DNA of 64,000 bases from Anagrus nilaparvatae (taxonomy: Eukaryota; Arthropoda; Insecta; Hymenoptera; Mymaridae): assembly GCA_022575985.1 (NCBI GenBank), contig JAKSXM010000007.1, forward strand, positions 19,594,501-19,658,500, written 5' to 3'. This document shows, piece by piece, positions 30,152-43,196 of this stretch; position 1 is the stretch's first letter, and each line of letters opens with the position of its first letter. Made by a program: the position numbers and the translations under genes. The notes under the pieces are model-generated. The model searched no databases, was not told the DNA's origin, and saw nothing but the letters and a program-made list of their open reading frames with translations.

Positions 30152-33100
30152 ATGTCAAACGAAAATAATAAAGAAGTGATAAAACAAAATTTATTAAAAA
30201 ATTCTTCAAATGATTTAACTAATTTTGATAAATTACCATCATTTAGTATTGAAAGACTTTTAGCACCATGTACTAAAACAGATAACAATAATTCAAACAA
30301 AATTTTTTCAACTTCATTTATTGATACTGGTAAGTTTCAATTTTTTTTTTTTCTGAAGTATCATTTTTTTTCAAGGCTAAAAATTTTTAGGAAACAGGCA
30401 AAGATCAGAATTAAATATTGATACTGACACTTCTACAATAATTTTAGAAGAAACGGAATCTGAAGATTCAAATTTTACTTATTGTACAACTTCAGACCAC
30501 ATAATTAATAATGGTGCGTACTATTTTTTTTTTGAACTGTTAAATTAAAATAAAAAAATATTTTTATTCAGACTTAAAATAACGTTAATAGTCTAAAAAA
30601 AAACAAAGTAAACAGTAACAAAATTCAACAAGTTATTTTTATTAATGTGGATTGGTACAGCCCATGAGTTTGATCCATAACTTCCTGCTAAAGCCCCACG
30701 CCTTCTTAATGTTTCTTTATTTTGTCCACTATTTAAATGTCATACTTACTAAATACAAAAATAATGTTAAAATATTATTTACGCGAAATTTAATATGCTA
30801 TTTGTAAAAAAATTTTTTATTTACTTTTAAAATTGTACACTTTTTTACATATAAATTTTTATTTAATTTATGATCTTTCACATTAATTTATGTTCAATTT
30901 AATTTTACTTTTATTCTATTTGTTAGCCTAGAAAATATTTTTAATAAGTCAACAATTTTGTTTCATTTTTCACAGAAATTACTTACTGCTATTGCCCGTC
31001 TAAGAGTGAAACTCGTGCATATAATATACTCCAGTGCTAACGTGCTAATTTCTCTGAGATTCTGAACTGCATTGGGAAATGGCCTAAATTACTGGTTTTT
31101 TAGGGTGTTGTCAAGAAATCCAGGGTTCAAAGTCGTTTGAGATTAGTGGAGCACCCTTAAATCAGCAAAAGATACCCTTTTTTATACTCGTATTTAGTTT
31201 AGCATCTGAAAATGGCATTTATTTGATCATTTTAGCTTTACTTCCAAAATATTGTGAAAATCCCTTAAAGTGGAGTATTTTTTGCTAAGGGTGTTCCATT
31301 AATGTCTAGAGTTTTGGACCCCATATTCGGATTAAGTGACCCAAATAAACTACAGTAGATCTTTTCCCTACACGATTCCCGGTGTTAATCCCTACCCCCT
31401 CTATTACGCTCGCTTGGGTACTGGAGTATTTCTGTCTAATACTTATATTTTTTGGCCTCCTGAACATGAATATGATATTATATTATAATATGATATTATA
31501 TATTCATTTTTACTTAAAACGCGGGAAAATATTCGTTAAAAAAATATCATATTCGTATTCTGTGACTCAAAAAACGTAAGCAACAGATTTAAATTTTGAA
31601 ATCACAAATATTTTCCGTATTGCATGGATAATTTAATAATTCTTATTATGAGCAACTGAACTACTTTCTTTAAAACGGATATTGGTAGTTCTTAGCTATT
31701 TTTACCCAAGTCTGAGGTCGATGTCTTGGATTTAAAAAATACCAACTGCACTGTGTTTGGTATGTAAAAATATGGTTACTGGCCAATTTTTAAGGCTCTA
31801 GGTGGCTTGGTTGCGATTTTGCAGCTGTTTTTCCAATTTTGATTATTTTCGAATTCTCAGCCACCCGTTTGCTTTTTATTTTCTGGACGCCCTAAATAAG
31901 CCTACAAAATATTTTCTAGACCAAGGTAGGTAGTAAAAATTCCCGCCCAATCCGAATCTGACCATATTTTTTTGGAAAAACCTCAGGAAAAGCTGGAAAA
32001 TCGGAAAAACTAAAGGAAACTTTAAAATACAAATTTCTTAAAAAGTTTCACTTTTTTTTTACATGTGTTTTTCCATACTTTTCATGCTGGTAAACTCCTT
32101 TTTTGACACATTTACCTTTTAAGTACTTAAAAATCAATTTTAGGCTAAAAAAAATGATTTTGAAAACTGTTCATTTTCTGAATTTTCCAATTTTCTTGCT
32201 TTTCCTGATAGAAAATGAAAAATCTGACTTGATTTTCGGATTCCTCGAGAAATTTTACGTTGAAAACCTTCCTGGGTATAATTTTAAAGGCCTCTGTGAC
32301 GCTGTAAAAAAAAAGAGAAACAAAGTAACCTGCTAAAATCAAAAAAATAAGCAGAATAAAAAAATAGCAAAAATTAATTATGTTTAATAATTATGTTAGC
32401 AAACGGGTGGCTGAGAATTCGAAAAAAATCAAAATTAGAAAAACAGCTGCCAAATCGTAACCAAACCACCTAGAGCCTTAAAAATTGGCCAGTAACCAAA
32501 TTTTTACATACCAAACACAGTACATTTGGTATTTTTTTAATCCAAGATATCGATCTCAGACTTGGGTAAAAATAGCTAAGAACTACCGATATAATATTCA
32601 TACATCCTGAGCCTAATAGCATTAAAACTAGCTAAAAAATTAAATAGACCTATCAGCAAAAAAAAGTGCCTATTAAAGTCAAATTAAAAATAGATAAAAT
32701 TTATTTCAAAAAATAAATTATTAACGTAAAACGATTTTTGTTCATTAAATTGATTTATACAATCCATAAATTATTTAATTAAATAAATAACAATTAAATG
32801 TCTAATTACCCAATTATATTATTTGAAATTTGTTCCTTAATTAAAAAAAAAAGTAATTAAAAATATTGTTATAAATTTTGTTTTTTTTTTTGTTAAAATT
32901 TATGTCAAATTATATATAAATATAAATACAAGGTAATTTTAAAAAACAAAAGTATTTTTTAGTAAGAACTAATTTATGTTAGACATGATTTTATGTAACA
33001 ATATAATATAATAGTCAACATGTTTTATTTAATGAATATTTTTAAGTTTTTAAAAATATTTAAATTTATATTTGTCAGTTTATAATTTGCCTAATTTAAA

Positions 33101-36100
33101 TTGATTAATTACTGTATATGACTTGATCTCAATAATTTTGACGAAACATATTTTTTTTTTATTTTAAGGTTTTTGGGGCCTTATTACGTTTCTTGAAAAG
33201 GGTTATTTTTACCCTATCTTGAATGCTTTTCCTTTTTCTCAAATTAATTGAATACTTTTGAAATAGCCTTTTTTTAAAGCATGGACTTCATTAAAAAACT
33301 GTATCATGAAAAATAATAGGAAAATTCTGCGATTGGATGAAATATTTTAATTGAGATTTATTTAATTTTCTGTACTGCGGACCGAAAGAAAGTATTTCCC
33401 GGATGCTGCGCGTCTGGCAAAGACATATTTTTTTGCCACAATCGCAGAAAAATTTTATACGATCCTCAAGCAAAATCTTCTGTTGCCGTAGGGTTAATCT
33501 ATTATAAATTTCAATGGATTCTTATTTTTAATAATTCAAAGTAGTACTTCTAATCACTTTTGGTTTTGACAGCTTTTTGAATATTTGCTATGTATCATCA
33601 AAGACATGCGTTTAACTTGATTGAATGGACTTTTTAGGCTAAGAACGAGAGGACTCCCCTATATTAACATGGAACATGTTCATTGGATGGGGTATTTGAA
33701 AAAGTCTAGCTTTGCAGGGGGTGGGGTGAAAAAGTAACGTTTTTAGGAGGGGGGTGAAAATTTACGTTTTCAGGCGGGGTGAAAAAGTGACGTTTTGCGG
33801 AGGGGGGGGGTGGTGAAATGGGCTTAGAATATTTTCTATTTAGGGACTTAGAATAATTTGAAGTGGGAGTTAGGGTCTGATTAGGCCCTGATAAGAACAA
33901 GAACTTAGAATATTTTAATATTGTAATTTCAGCTTTTGGATTTATTACTGTTAAAAGTGCAGAACGTGTTCCATGCTCGTTGGTTATGTAGTTACATAAA
34001 CCGGTTAATTTTTTAATGGAAGAAAATTAATTTTTATCATTATCTTTGAAAAGCGATGTCTTAGAAACTATTCAAATAATAGAGATGAGCAAAAAATTTT
34101 TTTAAGCTTGAAAATTTTCGAAATTGTTGAGATCTATAAAGCATATTTTTATCGAGAATCTTTACTTTGGTAGCAATTTAAAAATTGGTCATTTTAGCTA
34201 TAATAGCATTCATTTGGTTTAGTAACTATAACGGCGAGAGGATTAGATATTAGCAATTGTGGTTCAGCGGGGGTTTGAAAATAGAACCTAATTTAAAAAA
34301 CCTAAGATCCAACCAAAAGTCATTTGGTAAAAAATAAACGATTCATGTACTTTGAAAGATAGTCTATGAAATTCTATCTTATAACACGGAATCTTCTGTT
34401 TCTTACAAGGAGCCCGGGTAATCAAATTACAATGTATAGTTATGGATGACTTTAATATGTTATTGAATAGTTTTTTTTTGTGGTAATTTTCAAAATAACG
34501 CTGCAACCTTGTAACTTAACCAAAGGTAGGTCTCTCCTTGTAAGTTAACTCCTAGTAGGTCTCATTTTTTTGGGTGAAAATATCCCTTTTCAATCTTCTT
34601 AGGTTGCAACTATTTGTCACTAATCCTTTCCAAATGGCCATTTTTTTTCCCGAAATGGTAAATTTGTAAATTGCTACAAGAAATTAAATTTTAGATGAAA
34701 AAAGATTTTATATATCTCAAATATTTCGTATAAGCTGCAAGATTAAAATTTTTTTACTCGTTTCTTTTCTTTAACAGTTTTTAAAATGTCGCTTTTCAAT
34801 GATTATGATAAAAATTGACTTTTATGAAAAATTTTGAAAATAGGACTCTGAGTTTAAATTATCATATTATCTGGCAAAGAAATAATTTAAAAGGAACGAG
34901 TAAAAAATTTTTGCAAACTTGAAGTTTGTAAAAAGTTTTTGAGATCTTATAAAACAGATTTTCATCAAAAATTACGATTTTGGCAGCAATTTTAAAATTG
35001 GTCATTTAGGGACAAAAATGGGACAAAATTGCGGTTTTCAGGGCTTAAAAGTGAGATTTACAGCACAAAAAATGAGTTCAACCAGAAGTGTTCTGGTTAA
35101 AGTTAACCAAACTTGCAAGGTTTAATGTTATAATGAAAGTTGCCAGAAAAACTCTATTTAAAAACATTGAGCCCTGTTTTTCTAAGGCTAGAACCCACGT
35201 AAAAGGATCAAGCTTAATTTTGGTTAAGCTTAATGAATTAAGCTTACTGGAGTAAGCTTACTGGATTAAGCTTACTGAAGTAAGCTTACAGACTAACCTA
35301 AAAAGACTTAATTTTTAAAATTAAGCATTTTTAGGTTAGTCCGTAATCTTAATTTTAAAAATTAAGCCTTTTTAGGTTAGTCCGTAAGCTTACTTCAGTA
35401 AGCTTAATCCTTTTACGTGGGAAGGTCCATTGGAACAAAAAAAAATTCCAGAGTGTTTTCCAACATTAAAGTCATTCATAAGTATATATATATAGATTGT
35501 AATTTGGTTTCCCAAAGGTTTCGGTCTTCCCTTGTTAGTTCAAAAGGCCCAGTCAAATAAGTTATGGGGGATGTTTTTAATTTAACTATGATAACCCACT
35601 CTCAAAGCTTGAAGCGAGTTGGGTACCCGAAGACTGGGACGTCTTCTCGTTGGAGAAGCTGGAAATCAAGGGGGGTGAAAAATCGAATCTTTTGGGGTAG
35701 GGGTAAATGTGTTTAATTTTAGGATGTGGATCAAATAAAACTTAATTTCGATTTAGGGATTTAAAATAATTTGGTTTTAGGGACTTAAAATAATATATAT
35801 TTAACGTACAATAATTAATTACAATTTTTAATTCAGCAGATTCAGCAAAACAAGGTGTTCTTCAATTTTAAAAATTCATTTCATATATGTTTCTTCCCTT
35901 AGATACTTTTGTAATACTCTAATATTGTATATCTTCACTTTGAAAAAATTTGGTAAAAATATCAATCATTTAATTAAAAACTTTTGATAATAAAATACCT
36001 TAAAATGTTAATATCCGATCATGATAAAAGACCATACTGTACTATCCTCTAATTTAATCTTAAAAATTAATTTTCCTATCCCTTGCATAGAAAATTTTTC

Positions 36101-39100
36101 GTACAAAAATGTGGCATGTAAATAAAAATTTATATTTACATAAATATAGTTGTATGTGCAAAAAGATCCAAAAAGGTAAATGAGCAAGTTAATATTTATT
36201 ACAGAAAAAAGAAAAGAAATAATAAAATTAGTAAATATTTATATTTTAAGTAAAGTTTCTAATTACTGTCAAAGAAATGAATTAAAAAAATAAAATAAAA
36301 AAGTTATTTTTGCAAAATTACATGTAAATAAATATATACATTAAAGTTAAATATATGAAAAGGAGGCGTAAAATGCAATAAAGCATTATAATAAGTAGCG
36401 AATTAAAATTAGGCATAGTTTATCGCACGGTTTCCTCAAAAACGTTTTGCTTTTTCATGGATTCATTAATCACTAAATAATTAGGAGACAAGTTTCATTT
36501 TATAGCTTTAGGCAATTAGGTAAAACTACAAGGCGTGCTGTTCTATTCTTAAAATATATATGACTTGTGATTCTTTTCTTAATCATCGTCATCGTCATTT
36601 TTTTTTTTTATTTCTAACTTCCAGACTTTCGTCGTTGCATTTTTTTGCATGTGAAACAGAAATTTTTGTCTTAATTTTTTTTTTTAACAGTCGTTTCTCT
36701 TCCTGGAGCTCGTTCGTCAATTAGAGCAAAGATAAAAGTCTCGCGACAAATGAATTCATCCCCTCTTAAAATACTGTACATACTTTTCTTCACCTTATTT
36801 TTTTAGTATGCAATTAAAATTTTCTTTAAAACATTAAAAATATTTAAAATATTTTTAGATATATTTTATACAAAGACTAATTTAAATATTTAGTAATTGG
36901 GTGTTACTGTTTTAGACGGGTTATATTATGCACATACCAATTTTAAATTGTACAATGTTCGTATAAAATAACCATTAAAAAAAAAAATGTCAAAAGAAAA
37001 TTTGAGCAATTACCGTCTGCAGTCTGACAATTAGTAGCTGGTAAACGCTTCTTTGCAAATTCATGAATACAAAAGTCTAAACTTTTGATTTAATGTTTTA
37101 AATATTATATATTTAAAATTTCAAAATAAAATTTATTTGCAATTTTAAAATGCCAGAAAATTTATACTATGTTTCTTTAAGGGGGATACCTGAACTATTT
37201 TCATATTAATTAATTTAATTTTGTCTAATAATTTGCGTTTTAAAAATAGAAAACAATTGTTACTCAATTTTCATTTTTTTTTTATAGAAAAAAATAAATG
37301 CAGAGTTTTTATTTAAAAATATAAATACTTGAACGACTAACGAAGTCAGTTAAATTTAATGTGATGACAGGATTTTTTTTTCACTTTATAGTCATTTATT
37401 TATAGAAAACATTTAAGTTTTCATCAAATATATTAACAATAAACGATTTTTTTTTTCATTATTACAAATTTATACTTAAGTTTATAAAATTTTTTTCAAG
37501 CTGGTTCCAGTAGTAATAACAGAAATATACCAACAGATTTTATTGATCATCAAGATTTACAGGAAGAAAATTCTGTATCAGTAAGTGATGACGATAGAAA
37601 AAAACGTCCTCGAACAGCATTTACAGCATCACAAATTAAGTCATTGGAAGCTGAATTTGAAAGGAATAAATATTTAAGTGTTGCTAAAAGATTACAATTA
37701 AGCAAAATATTGAAATTAACAGAAACACAAGTAAGTATATAACAGTACCTAATTGCGAAAAAAAATTTAGTTGCAGTAATTTGAAATTTGAGTTTCGGAA
37801 ATAAAAATAGTTTATGTGATGTAACTTTTTGTTTAATTGTAAGCCTCAGAGATTCATAGAATACTTTTTACCCTTGTCCAAGGACAGCCATGCAGGGTAG
37901 TTCTACAGAAAAAAAAATCGGTATAAAACCTTTGAGCACCTTAGCACTTCAATGCCTTATTTTCTGTGCTCAAGTGCTTTATGCAAATTTTTTTCTGTAG
38001 AACTGTATGGCCCTCTATCCAAGAATGTTGTTTTATGGCTAAAATTCCTTTTCGGACCCATTTTCAAGTTCAACATAACTACAATAAATGGCGCATTTTT
38101 CTCATAAAAAAAATTATTTTTGTAAGTTATAATTGTAAACAAAATAAAGAATACTGTGGAATAAGGTATGGTTTCCGGCCCCAGCACATTTTTTTGACAC
38201 AATTTTATGATTTACGATAAAAAATAAGATTCCAAGGGTTGGCACCCCCCCCTGCGTTCACCGGAGGAGATTTTATGTAGATTCTTTTTTATGTATAGCT
38301 ATAAAAAAATGAATGAACTGATGGGTTAGTTTATGTTAGTAAAATCGTTTAAGAAAAACCTATCTCAGTTTTCACTTGTATAAAAAGATCACTTGCTGAT
38401 ACTATATGATTCTTTTTTAGTGTAAAATAATCTTACTAGTTCAGACGCGAAGGCCATTAAAACTTAAGTTGCGACTTTTGGCCCTTTTTCTAGAAAATGG
38501 TCACGTTTTCCGCTATAGCCCAATCAAGATTATTTTTGGCCATATTTTTAATTGTTCTAGTTCCTTTAACATTAAACATATAACTGGCTTATGTGTTAAC
38601 ACAGCCAATAAACATGGAACATATTTACTAAGTTTCTCTAAGATTATTCTACTCAGCAAATTAGTCCCAAAACCAAAATTATTCCAAGTCCCTAAATCGA
38701 AAATATTCTAAACCAATTTGACCCCCCTAAAAACGTCCATTCTATCCCCCCTTCTCACTCTATTTTAGGGGTATTTTCTGGGTACCCATTCGTATGCACA
38801 TGTTCCATGTTAATAAAGTTATGCTAACCACTGGCAATTATAGGCTATGGCAGGAAATGTGAAACTTTTTCATAAAAAGAGAAAAAAAATTGTAATCAGC
38901 ACACAAAAACACTGAATGGCCTGCAATGGTCTCTTCTCTTAAATCCACCACATAGTCCTGATGAGCCTCGGACTATAAAATTTTGAAAAATTTTAAATGT
39001 AAATATATAAAATCTGATATATTAGTAAAAAAGATTTTTTTTGGCAAATATTTTGATATTTTTAATAAATTTTTAAAAGTTTATAATATTAATATGAATT

Positions 39101-42100
39101 ATACAAATTATTTACGGAAATAAAATTATCTTGTCAAAATTTTAACATGCCAAATTTATAATTATAAATAAATTTAAATTATTATGAAGAAAAAAAACAC
39201 TTTTTAATTATGATATCGTTAAATTATAAAATCTCGTATAAAGAAAAAAAAACTTTTTTTGAATGCATATGAGTCTGTTATGCGAGTCTGTAACTACATA
39301 TTAATTTTTTTTTATTCTAAATGCATATGAATTATGAGTTTATAACCATATGTAAATTTTTGCAAATTATTTTTTTTTTATGCGTGGCGCCACTTAAAAA
39401 AAAATTTTATACTACCAATTAGCACCTCTTAGTGATTAATAATTATCAAATATATATAAATTTCTTAAAATTATGATTACTGGAATTGGTTCATAAATTA
39501 ATATCTTTTTTTTTTTACAAAAACGATATTTTTTTTTTTTGAATACTTTGCATTAATTGGGTCTGTGACATGAAAAAAATATTAATTTTTTTACAGATAA
39601 AAATGAACGATACTAATTATAAGCGAATAGTTTTTTAGGGAATAGGAAAAAATTACTCTATAATTTGAATATTTATGCAAAAATAAATTGTTTGAATTTT
39701 TAATATCAGGTTTTCAACCAGCTACTCAAAATTTTGTCCAGCTGTTATAAAACCAAATTTTAATTAAAATAGAAAAAAAAATAATCATAAAATTTTTAAT
39801 AGGATAGGGGGAGTAGGATAATAGGATAGTGCTTGAATAGGATAGGGGGAATGTAAAATTTCCCGCTGAAGACGATGTTCACCAAAATTTTTTTAAAAAG
39901 ATCTTGAGAAAAGCCGGAATAATGGAAAAATTTTCAGAACCTTTAAATAAGAATTTCTCAAAAATCGGTTTTTTTTTTAGTCAATCGCAAGTATGCTAAT
40001 TCATATTTTGCTTACACTTACTTAGTACTTGACTAAATATTAGACACGTATTTTTTTATTTTGTTCCCAGTAATAAAACAGTTTCCCACCAACTCTTAAA
40101 AGTGATATAAATTTTTGTTAAATTCGCTTCAGTACTACCTTAGCCAAAAAGTTTATTTATATATATAAATTTTTTTGACGGACCCAATTTATTTATGGTT
40201 GGTTTTTCCCTTTCTGGTAGTGAAAAATAATTAAATAAAAAGCGATTAGAATCAATTAATTTTTTCATTCTAAAACAAAAAGGTGGATATGAATTTTCTT
40301 GTCAGCGGCCAGAAAGCACGTAATTCCCGGCTTCTGCACGGCCGGAAAAGAGGTATTTTCTCGTCACTAACGAAGAAAAATCATATATGACCCTTGTCCT
40401 TAAATAAAGAATGACCCAAATCGGCGACAAATTTGTTTCACCTTAGATGGTAATTTACATGCGATTTGGGCCATTCTTTGCTTTTCTGGACACGGGTTCG
40501 TAATAAACTATTTTTAATTAAATGAACCCCTTTCAAGTTACAGCCCTTAAAACTTTGATTTTTTCAAATGAAATATACTTGAGTAATATAAACTGTTTAA
40601 CTAAGGTTGTAGTGAAGCGAATTTCCTAGAATTTCCTATAAATTTAGGTCACTTTTTGGTGTTGATGGAAAACCGGAAGGGTCTGTAATGATTTCCTCTA
40701 CTAGTTATAAGTTGCTAAGAACCATTAAGGTGTTTAGAGGGTATTATTATTTAATGACATAAATCAATAAAAGTATAAAATATTTTATAGATACAATATT
40801 CAAAAACTGAAAAAACGTTTTTTAACAACTTTGCTTATTTTTCTATAATTTTCTTTTAATTAAAAAAATAAAATAGGCAGTTTAATATTTTTTATGGGAG
40901 ATCATCATTGGACTTTAAAAAATTATAACTAAACTCGAATAATATGATTAAAAAAAACCTAAAAATTGTACATTTCTAATTAGTTTTTTTGACATTTGAC
41001 TTCTTAAATAATTAATAATTTAATAAAAACTATGAAATTAACCTAAAATCCTATACTAATACAAATTTAAATCCACGTGTAAACATCGATAATATAGAAG
41101 TCTTTAAAAAACTCGCGAAAAAGATTAATACCCTTTAAACACCTTATAAACTTTTTTGAATTCTCATTTTTTTTAATGAATACATTTTCATAAATAAATT
41201 TGTTTCTTTAATATTCAAAGCAATATAAAAATTGCTAATTATATGTAATAAGTTTTTAATAGATAAAACCGAAATATTAAACCAATTTAACATATATATA
41301 AACTTGTGGGCCAAAAAAGTAAATGTAGCAATAATTTTAAAATTTAATGAGCCGTGCAAGCTTGCAAGGAGCTTTCTTACATATAACTGTATAATTTGAT
41401 ACATAATTTTTCGTAAATGTCAAGGCTTCTCTTTTATTTGTTTTTATTTATAAATATGAATGTGTATTATAAATGAAAAATTTTTTTTTATTATATTTTA
41501 AAATGTCTCCAAATGTCATCATATTGCATATATATGCATATATAAGACTGGTAAAAGGCGACAGACCAGAGAGGCGTCGATTTTTTAATTAGGATATATT
41601 GCAAAACTTGTACATTTTACAAAGTTGACATTTTCTTTTTATTTATTTTTATTTTTTGCCTTTGATTTTCTCTCACTTTAATATATTTTCCTAAATATGA
41701 TTGTAATTATAAATGATGTAACATTTATTTGAGAAATTATTAAAAATTTATATATTTAAATGAATTTATTTAGGAAGTTCTTTATTTTTAGAAAAATATT
41801 TAATTAAAGTATGTATATTTTAATTTAGAAATGTGTTTTTTAGTTAATAATTTGAATTAATTTGATTTTGTTTTTGCAAAATATCAATGAAATTCAAAAC
41901 GTCATAAATCTGTATAGGCCTACTTTGATTCAATTTTTAGGGTATTTGGGCGATTCGAAGTCTGAATTTTTTTTAACATGGAACATGTTCATTGGATGGG
42001 GTATTTGAAAAAGTTTGGCTTGGCAGGGGGGGGGGTCAAAAATTGACGTTTTTAGGGGGGGGGGGGTGAAAAATTGACGCTTTTAGGGGGGGGGGGTAAA

Positions 42101-43017
42101 AAATTGATGTTTTTAGGGAGGGGTGAAAAATTGACGCTTTTAGGGGGGGGGTGAAAAAGTGACGTTTTTAGGGGGGGGGGTGAAATGGACTTAGAATATT
42201 TTCGATTTAGGGACTTAGAATAATTTGAAGTGGGAGTCAGGCCTTAATAACAACAAAAACTAAGAATACTTTAAGTTTATAGACTTAGCATAATTTATAT
42301 TTCAGGATTTATTGTAATTTCGGTTTTTGGATTTATTACTGTTATGAATGAACATGTTCCATGCTCGTTGGTTGTGTAGTTACACAAACCGGTTATAAAT
42401 TTCTCAATTTTATCTCAATTAAAATTAAAAAATTTTGAAAATACAAATGTTATCATAAAACAATTGCTTGAATTCTCGACTGTTTGTTGTTAGTAAAAAA
42501 TTTGCCCATAACTCAGAGTACTTTAAAATTTTAAAATATATATATATAATTATTGGAAAAATAAATAATGCATAATTATTACATTTTTCAGATAAAAATA
42601 TGGTTTCAAAATAGACGAACTAAATGGAAAAGAAAATATACCAATGATATTGAATTACTAGCCCAGCAATACTATTCAAGTTTAGGTATTCATGCACCTC
42701 GACCAATATTTGTTGGTGATCGATTATGGTAAAAACAAAAAAACAAAAAACATTTATTTTTACAATAAATTATTAATTAAATAATGTTTGATTATTTTAT
42801 TTCTAGGTTTTTCAACTATCCAGCATGTTCTCAAACACCAAATACAATAATACCACCATCACATTTTTCACCAATGGCTGCGAATATTTCAATAAATCAA
42901 AATTTAACATTGTCTGATTCACAACAAGATATCATTTATCATCAAGATAACACAAATTCACAAATTACTAACTATAATATTATGCAAAATTTCGATCACA
43001 GGCATCAAGAAAGTTAA
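30152..43017 (+). CDS. NK-like (ANTP class) homeobox protein, five exons
   Basis: Exons with GT-AG ends and consistent phase: 30152-30329, 30391-30513, 37501-37730, 42592-42728, 42807-43017, giving 292 residues. Residues 31-37 (FSIERLL) form an engrailed-homology-1-type motif, which in many NK-like proteins recruits Groucho. The homeodomain is residues 134-193: KKRPRTAFTASQIKSLEAEF, FERNKYLSVAKRLQLSK, TETQ then IKIWFQNRRTKWKRK, with the DNA-contacting Arg5, Gln50 and Asn51. The intron between homeodomain positions 44 and 45 is a common ancestral site. A conserved-looking tail follows (LGIHAPRPIFVGDRLWFFN), then a polar C-terminus. It is a nuclear transcription factor; the exact orthology group (Bar-, Vent- or another NK-like family) I cannot decide. 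Introns 2 and 3 are about 7.0 and 4.9 kb and full of repeats. Everything appears intact. Confidence 0.9.
30520..31170. other. Homeobox intron 2, proximal part
   Basis: AT-rich intron sequence with no identifiable element or nested gene. Confidence 0.35.
31180..31365. repeat. Dispersed repeat with 'gtgaccc' motif, copy 2
   Basis: Matches the copy at 13850-14110: gcatttatttgatcatttta, agctttacttccaaaatatt, then a gggtgtt word and attaagtgacccaaataaac. Located in intron 2 of the homeobox gene. Confidence 0.55.
31676..32596. mobile_element. Foldback element with ~220-bp inverted arms
   Basis: Left arm words ggtagttcttagctattttt, acccaagtctgaggtcgat, actggccaatttttaaggct and gaattctcagccacccgttt recur inverted at 32396-32592 (aaacgggtggctgagaattc, agccttaaaaattggccagt, aagaactacc). 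The middle has no coding content, and the opposed reading frames at 32103-32342 come from it. Located in intron 2 of the homeobox gene. Confidence 0.8.
32600..33660. other. Homeobox intron 2, middle part
   Basis: Mostly A/T-rich. At 33370-33460 there is one copy of a dispersed repeat (tttcccggatgctgcgcg, caatcgcagaaaaattttat) that is also present at 40300-40510 and 52950-53120. Confidence 0.45.
33668..34000. repeat. G-tract repeat family, copy in homeobox intron 2
   Basis: Starts aacatggaacatgttcattg and ends gtgttccatgctcgttggtt, the ends being inverted relatives. Inside, a unit of about 28 bases (gtgaaaaagtgacgttttt followed by a G run) repeats three to four times. Closely similar to 41978-42390. 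The Pro-rich minus-strand reading frame here is only the complement of the G tracts. Confidence 0.75.
34080..35180. repeat. Two diverged copies of a dispersed AT-rich repeat
   Basis: The stretch around 34090-34200 (tgttgagatctataaagca, ggtagcaatttaaaaattgg, tcattt) is repeated around 34905-35020 (ttttgagatcttataaaaca, ggcagcaattttaaaattgg, tcattt). A third, weaker copy lies near 45565-45680. No coding content. Confidence 0.5.
35188..35424. mobile_element. Small palindromic MITE rich in AAGCTTA
   Basis: Ends cccacgtaaaaggatcaagc and gcttaatccttttacgtggg are inverted repeats. The interior is a run of variants of (t)aagctta(ctg) and of ttaggttagtccgtaa in both orientations, so the whole piece of about 236 bases can fold back on itself. 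Confidence 0.8.
35425..37495. other. Homeobox intron 2, distal part
   Basis: At 35660-35800 a diverged piece of the G-tract repeat family is seen (ggggggtgaaaaatcgaatc, tttagggacttaaaataat). The rest is AT-rich without recognisable features. Confidence 0.45.
37868..38040. mobile_element. Palindromic MITE in homeobox intron 3
   Basis: tagttctacagaaaaaaaaa at the left pairs with tttttttctgtagaactgta at the right; outside these, ggacagccatgcaggg corresponds loosely with tggccctctatcc. Inside, tgagcaccttagcacttcaa and tgctcaagtgcttta are near-complements. Length about 170 bases. Confidence 0.6.
38690..38825 (-). repeat. G-tract repeat family, inverted partial copy
   Basis: Antisense version of the family: aagtccctaaatcgaaaata, gacccccctaaaaacgtcc, then ggggtattttctgggtaccc and cacatgttccatgtta. 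Lacks part of the tandem core. Located in intron 3 of the homeobox gene. Confidence 0.65.
38830..40290. other. Homeobox intron 3, AT-rich part
   Basis: Low-complexity A/T sequence. Two similar pieces with atgcatatgag/atgcatatgaatt near 39262 and 39320 suggest a short direct duplication. A hairpin agtcctgatgagcctcggact lies at 38954-38974. Nothing coding. Confidence 0.4.
40300..40515. repeat. Dispersed 'aaataaagaatg' repeat, copy 2
   Basis: Shares with 52950-53120 the words cccttgtccttaaataaaga, atgacccaaatcg and gcgatttgggccattctttg, cttttctggacacgggttcg, and with 33370-33460 the upstream part (attcccggcttctgcacg). The two halves of the sequence are inverted relatives of each other (aagaatg...ccaaatcg / cgatttggg...cattctt), so it is a foldback-type repeat. 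Confidence 0.65.
40520..41965. other. Homeobox intron 3, AT-rich part
   Basis: No recognised element. The minus-strand frame at 41144-41404 has no family features and no splice support. Confidence 0.4.
41978..42395. repeat. G-tract minisatellite repeat, best copy
   Basis: Begins aacatggaacatgttcattg and ends gaacatgttccatgctcgtt. The core (42028-42184) has six units of about 27 bases: a run of 7-12 G, then gtgaaaaattgacg and ttttta. Then comes a shared tail (tggacttagaatattttcga, tttagggacttagaataatt, tttggatttattactgtta). It is 200 bases upstream of homeobox exon 4. The family also occurs at 33668, 38690 (inverted) and 57865 (inverted). Confidence 0.8.
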
Positions 43018-43196
43018 AAACTGTATAAATTTATTGTCATAAAAATTTTTTTAATTTAAGAAAAAGAAAATAAAGAAAATTAGGTTTAGATAATTTCAAA
43101 ATAAGGTTTGACGTAGAAATTTCTGCTAGGACTCATTCAAAAGATCGTTATTAATTTGACATGTTACTGTTAATATATTCTCAGAAAAGGCTTTTT

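Noticed and set aside
33706..33900. Proline-rich reading frame on the minus strand
   Set aside because: It is the complement of the G-run minisatellite; no splice or family support.
38954..38974. CTGATGAG within a short hairpin, considered as a second hammerhead
   Set aside because: The sequence folds as agtcc/ggact around the motif and has no GAAA-stem III part after it.
41144..41404. 86-codon minus-strand frame in homeobox intron 3
   Set aside because: No family features, AT-driven composition, no splice signals.
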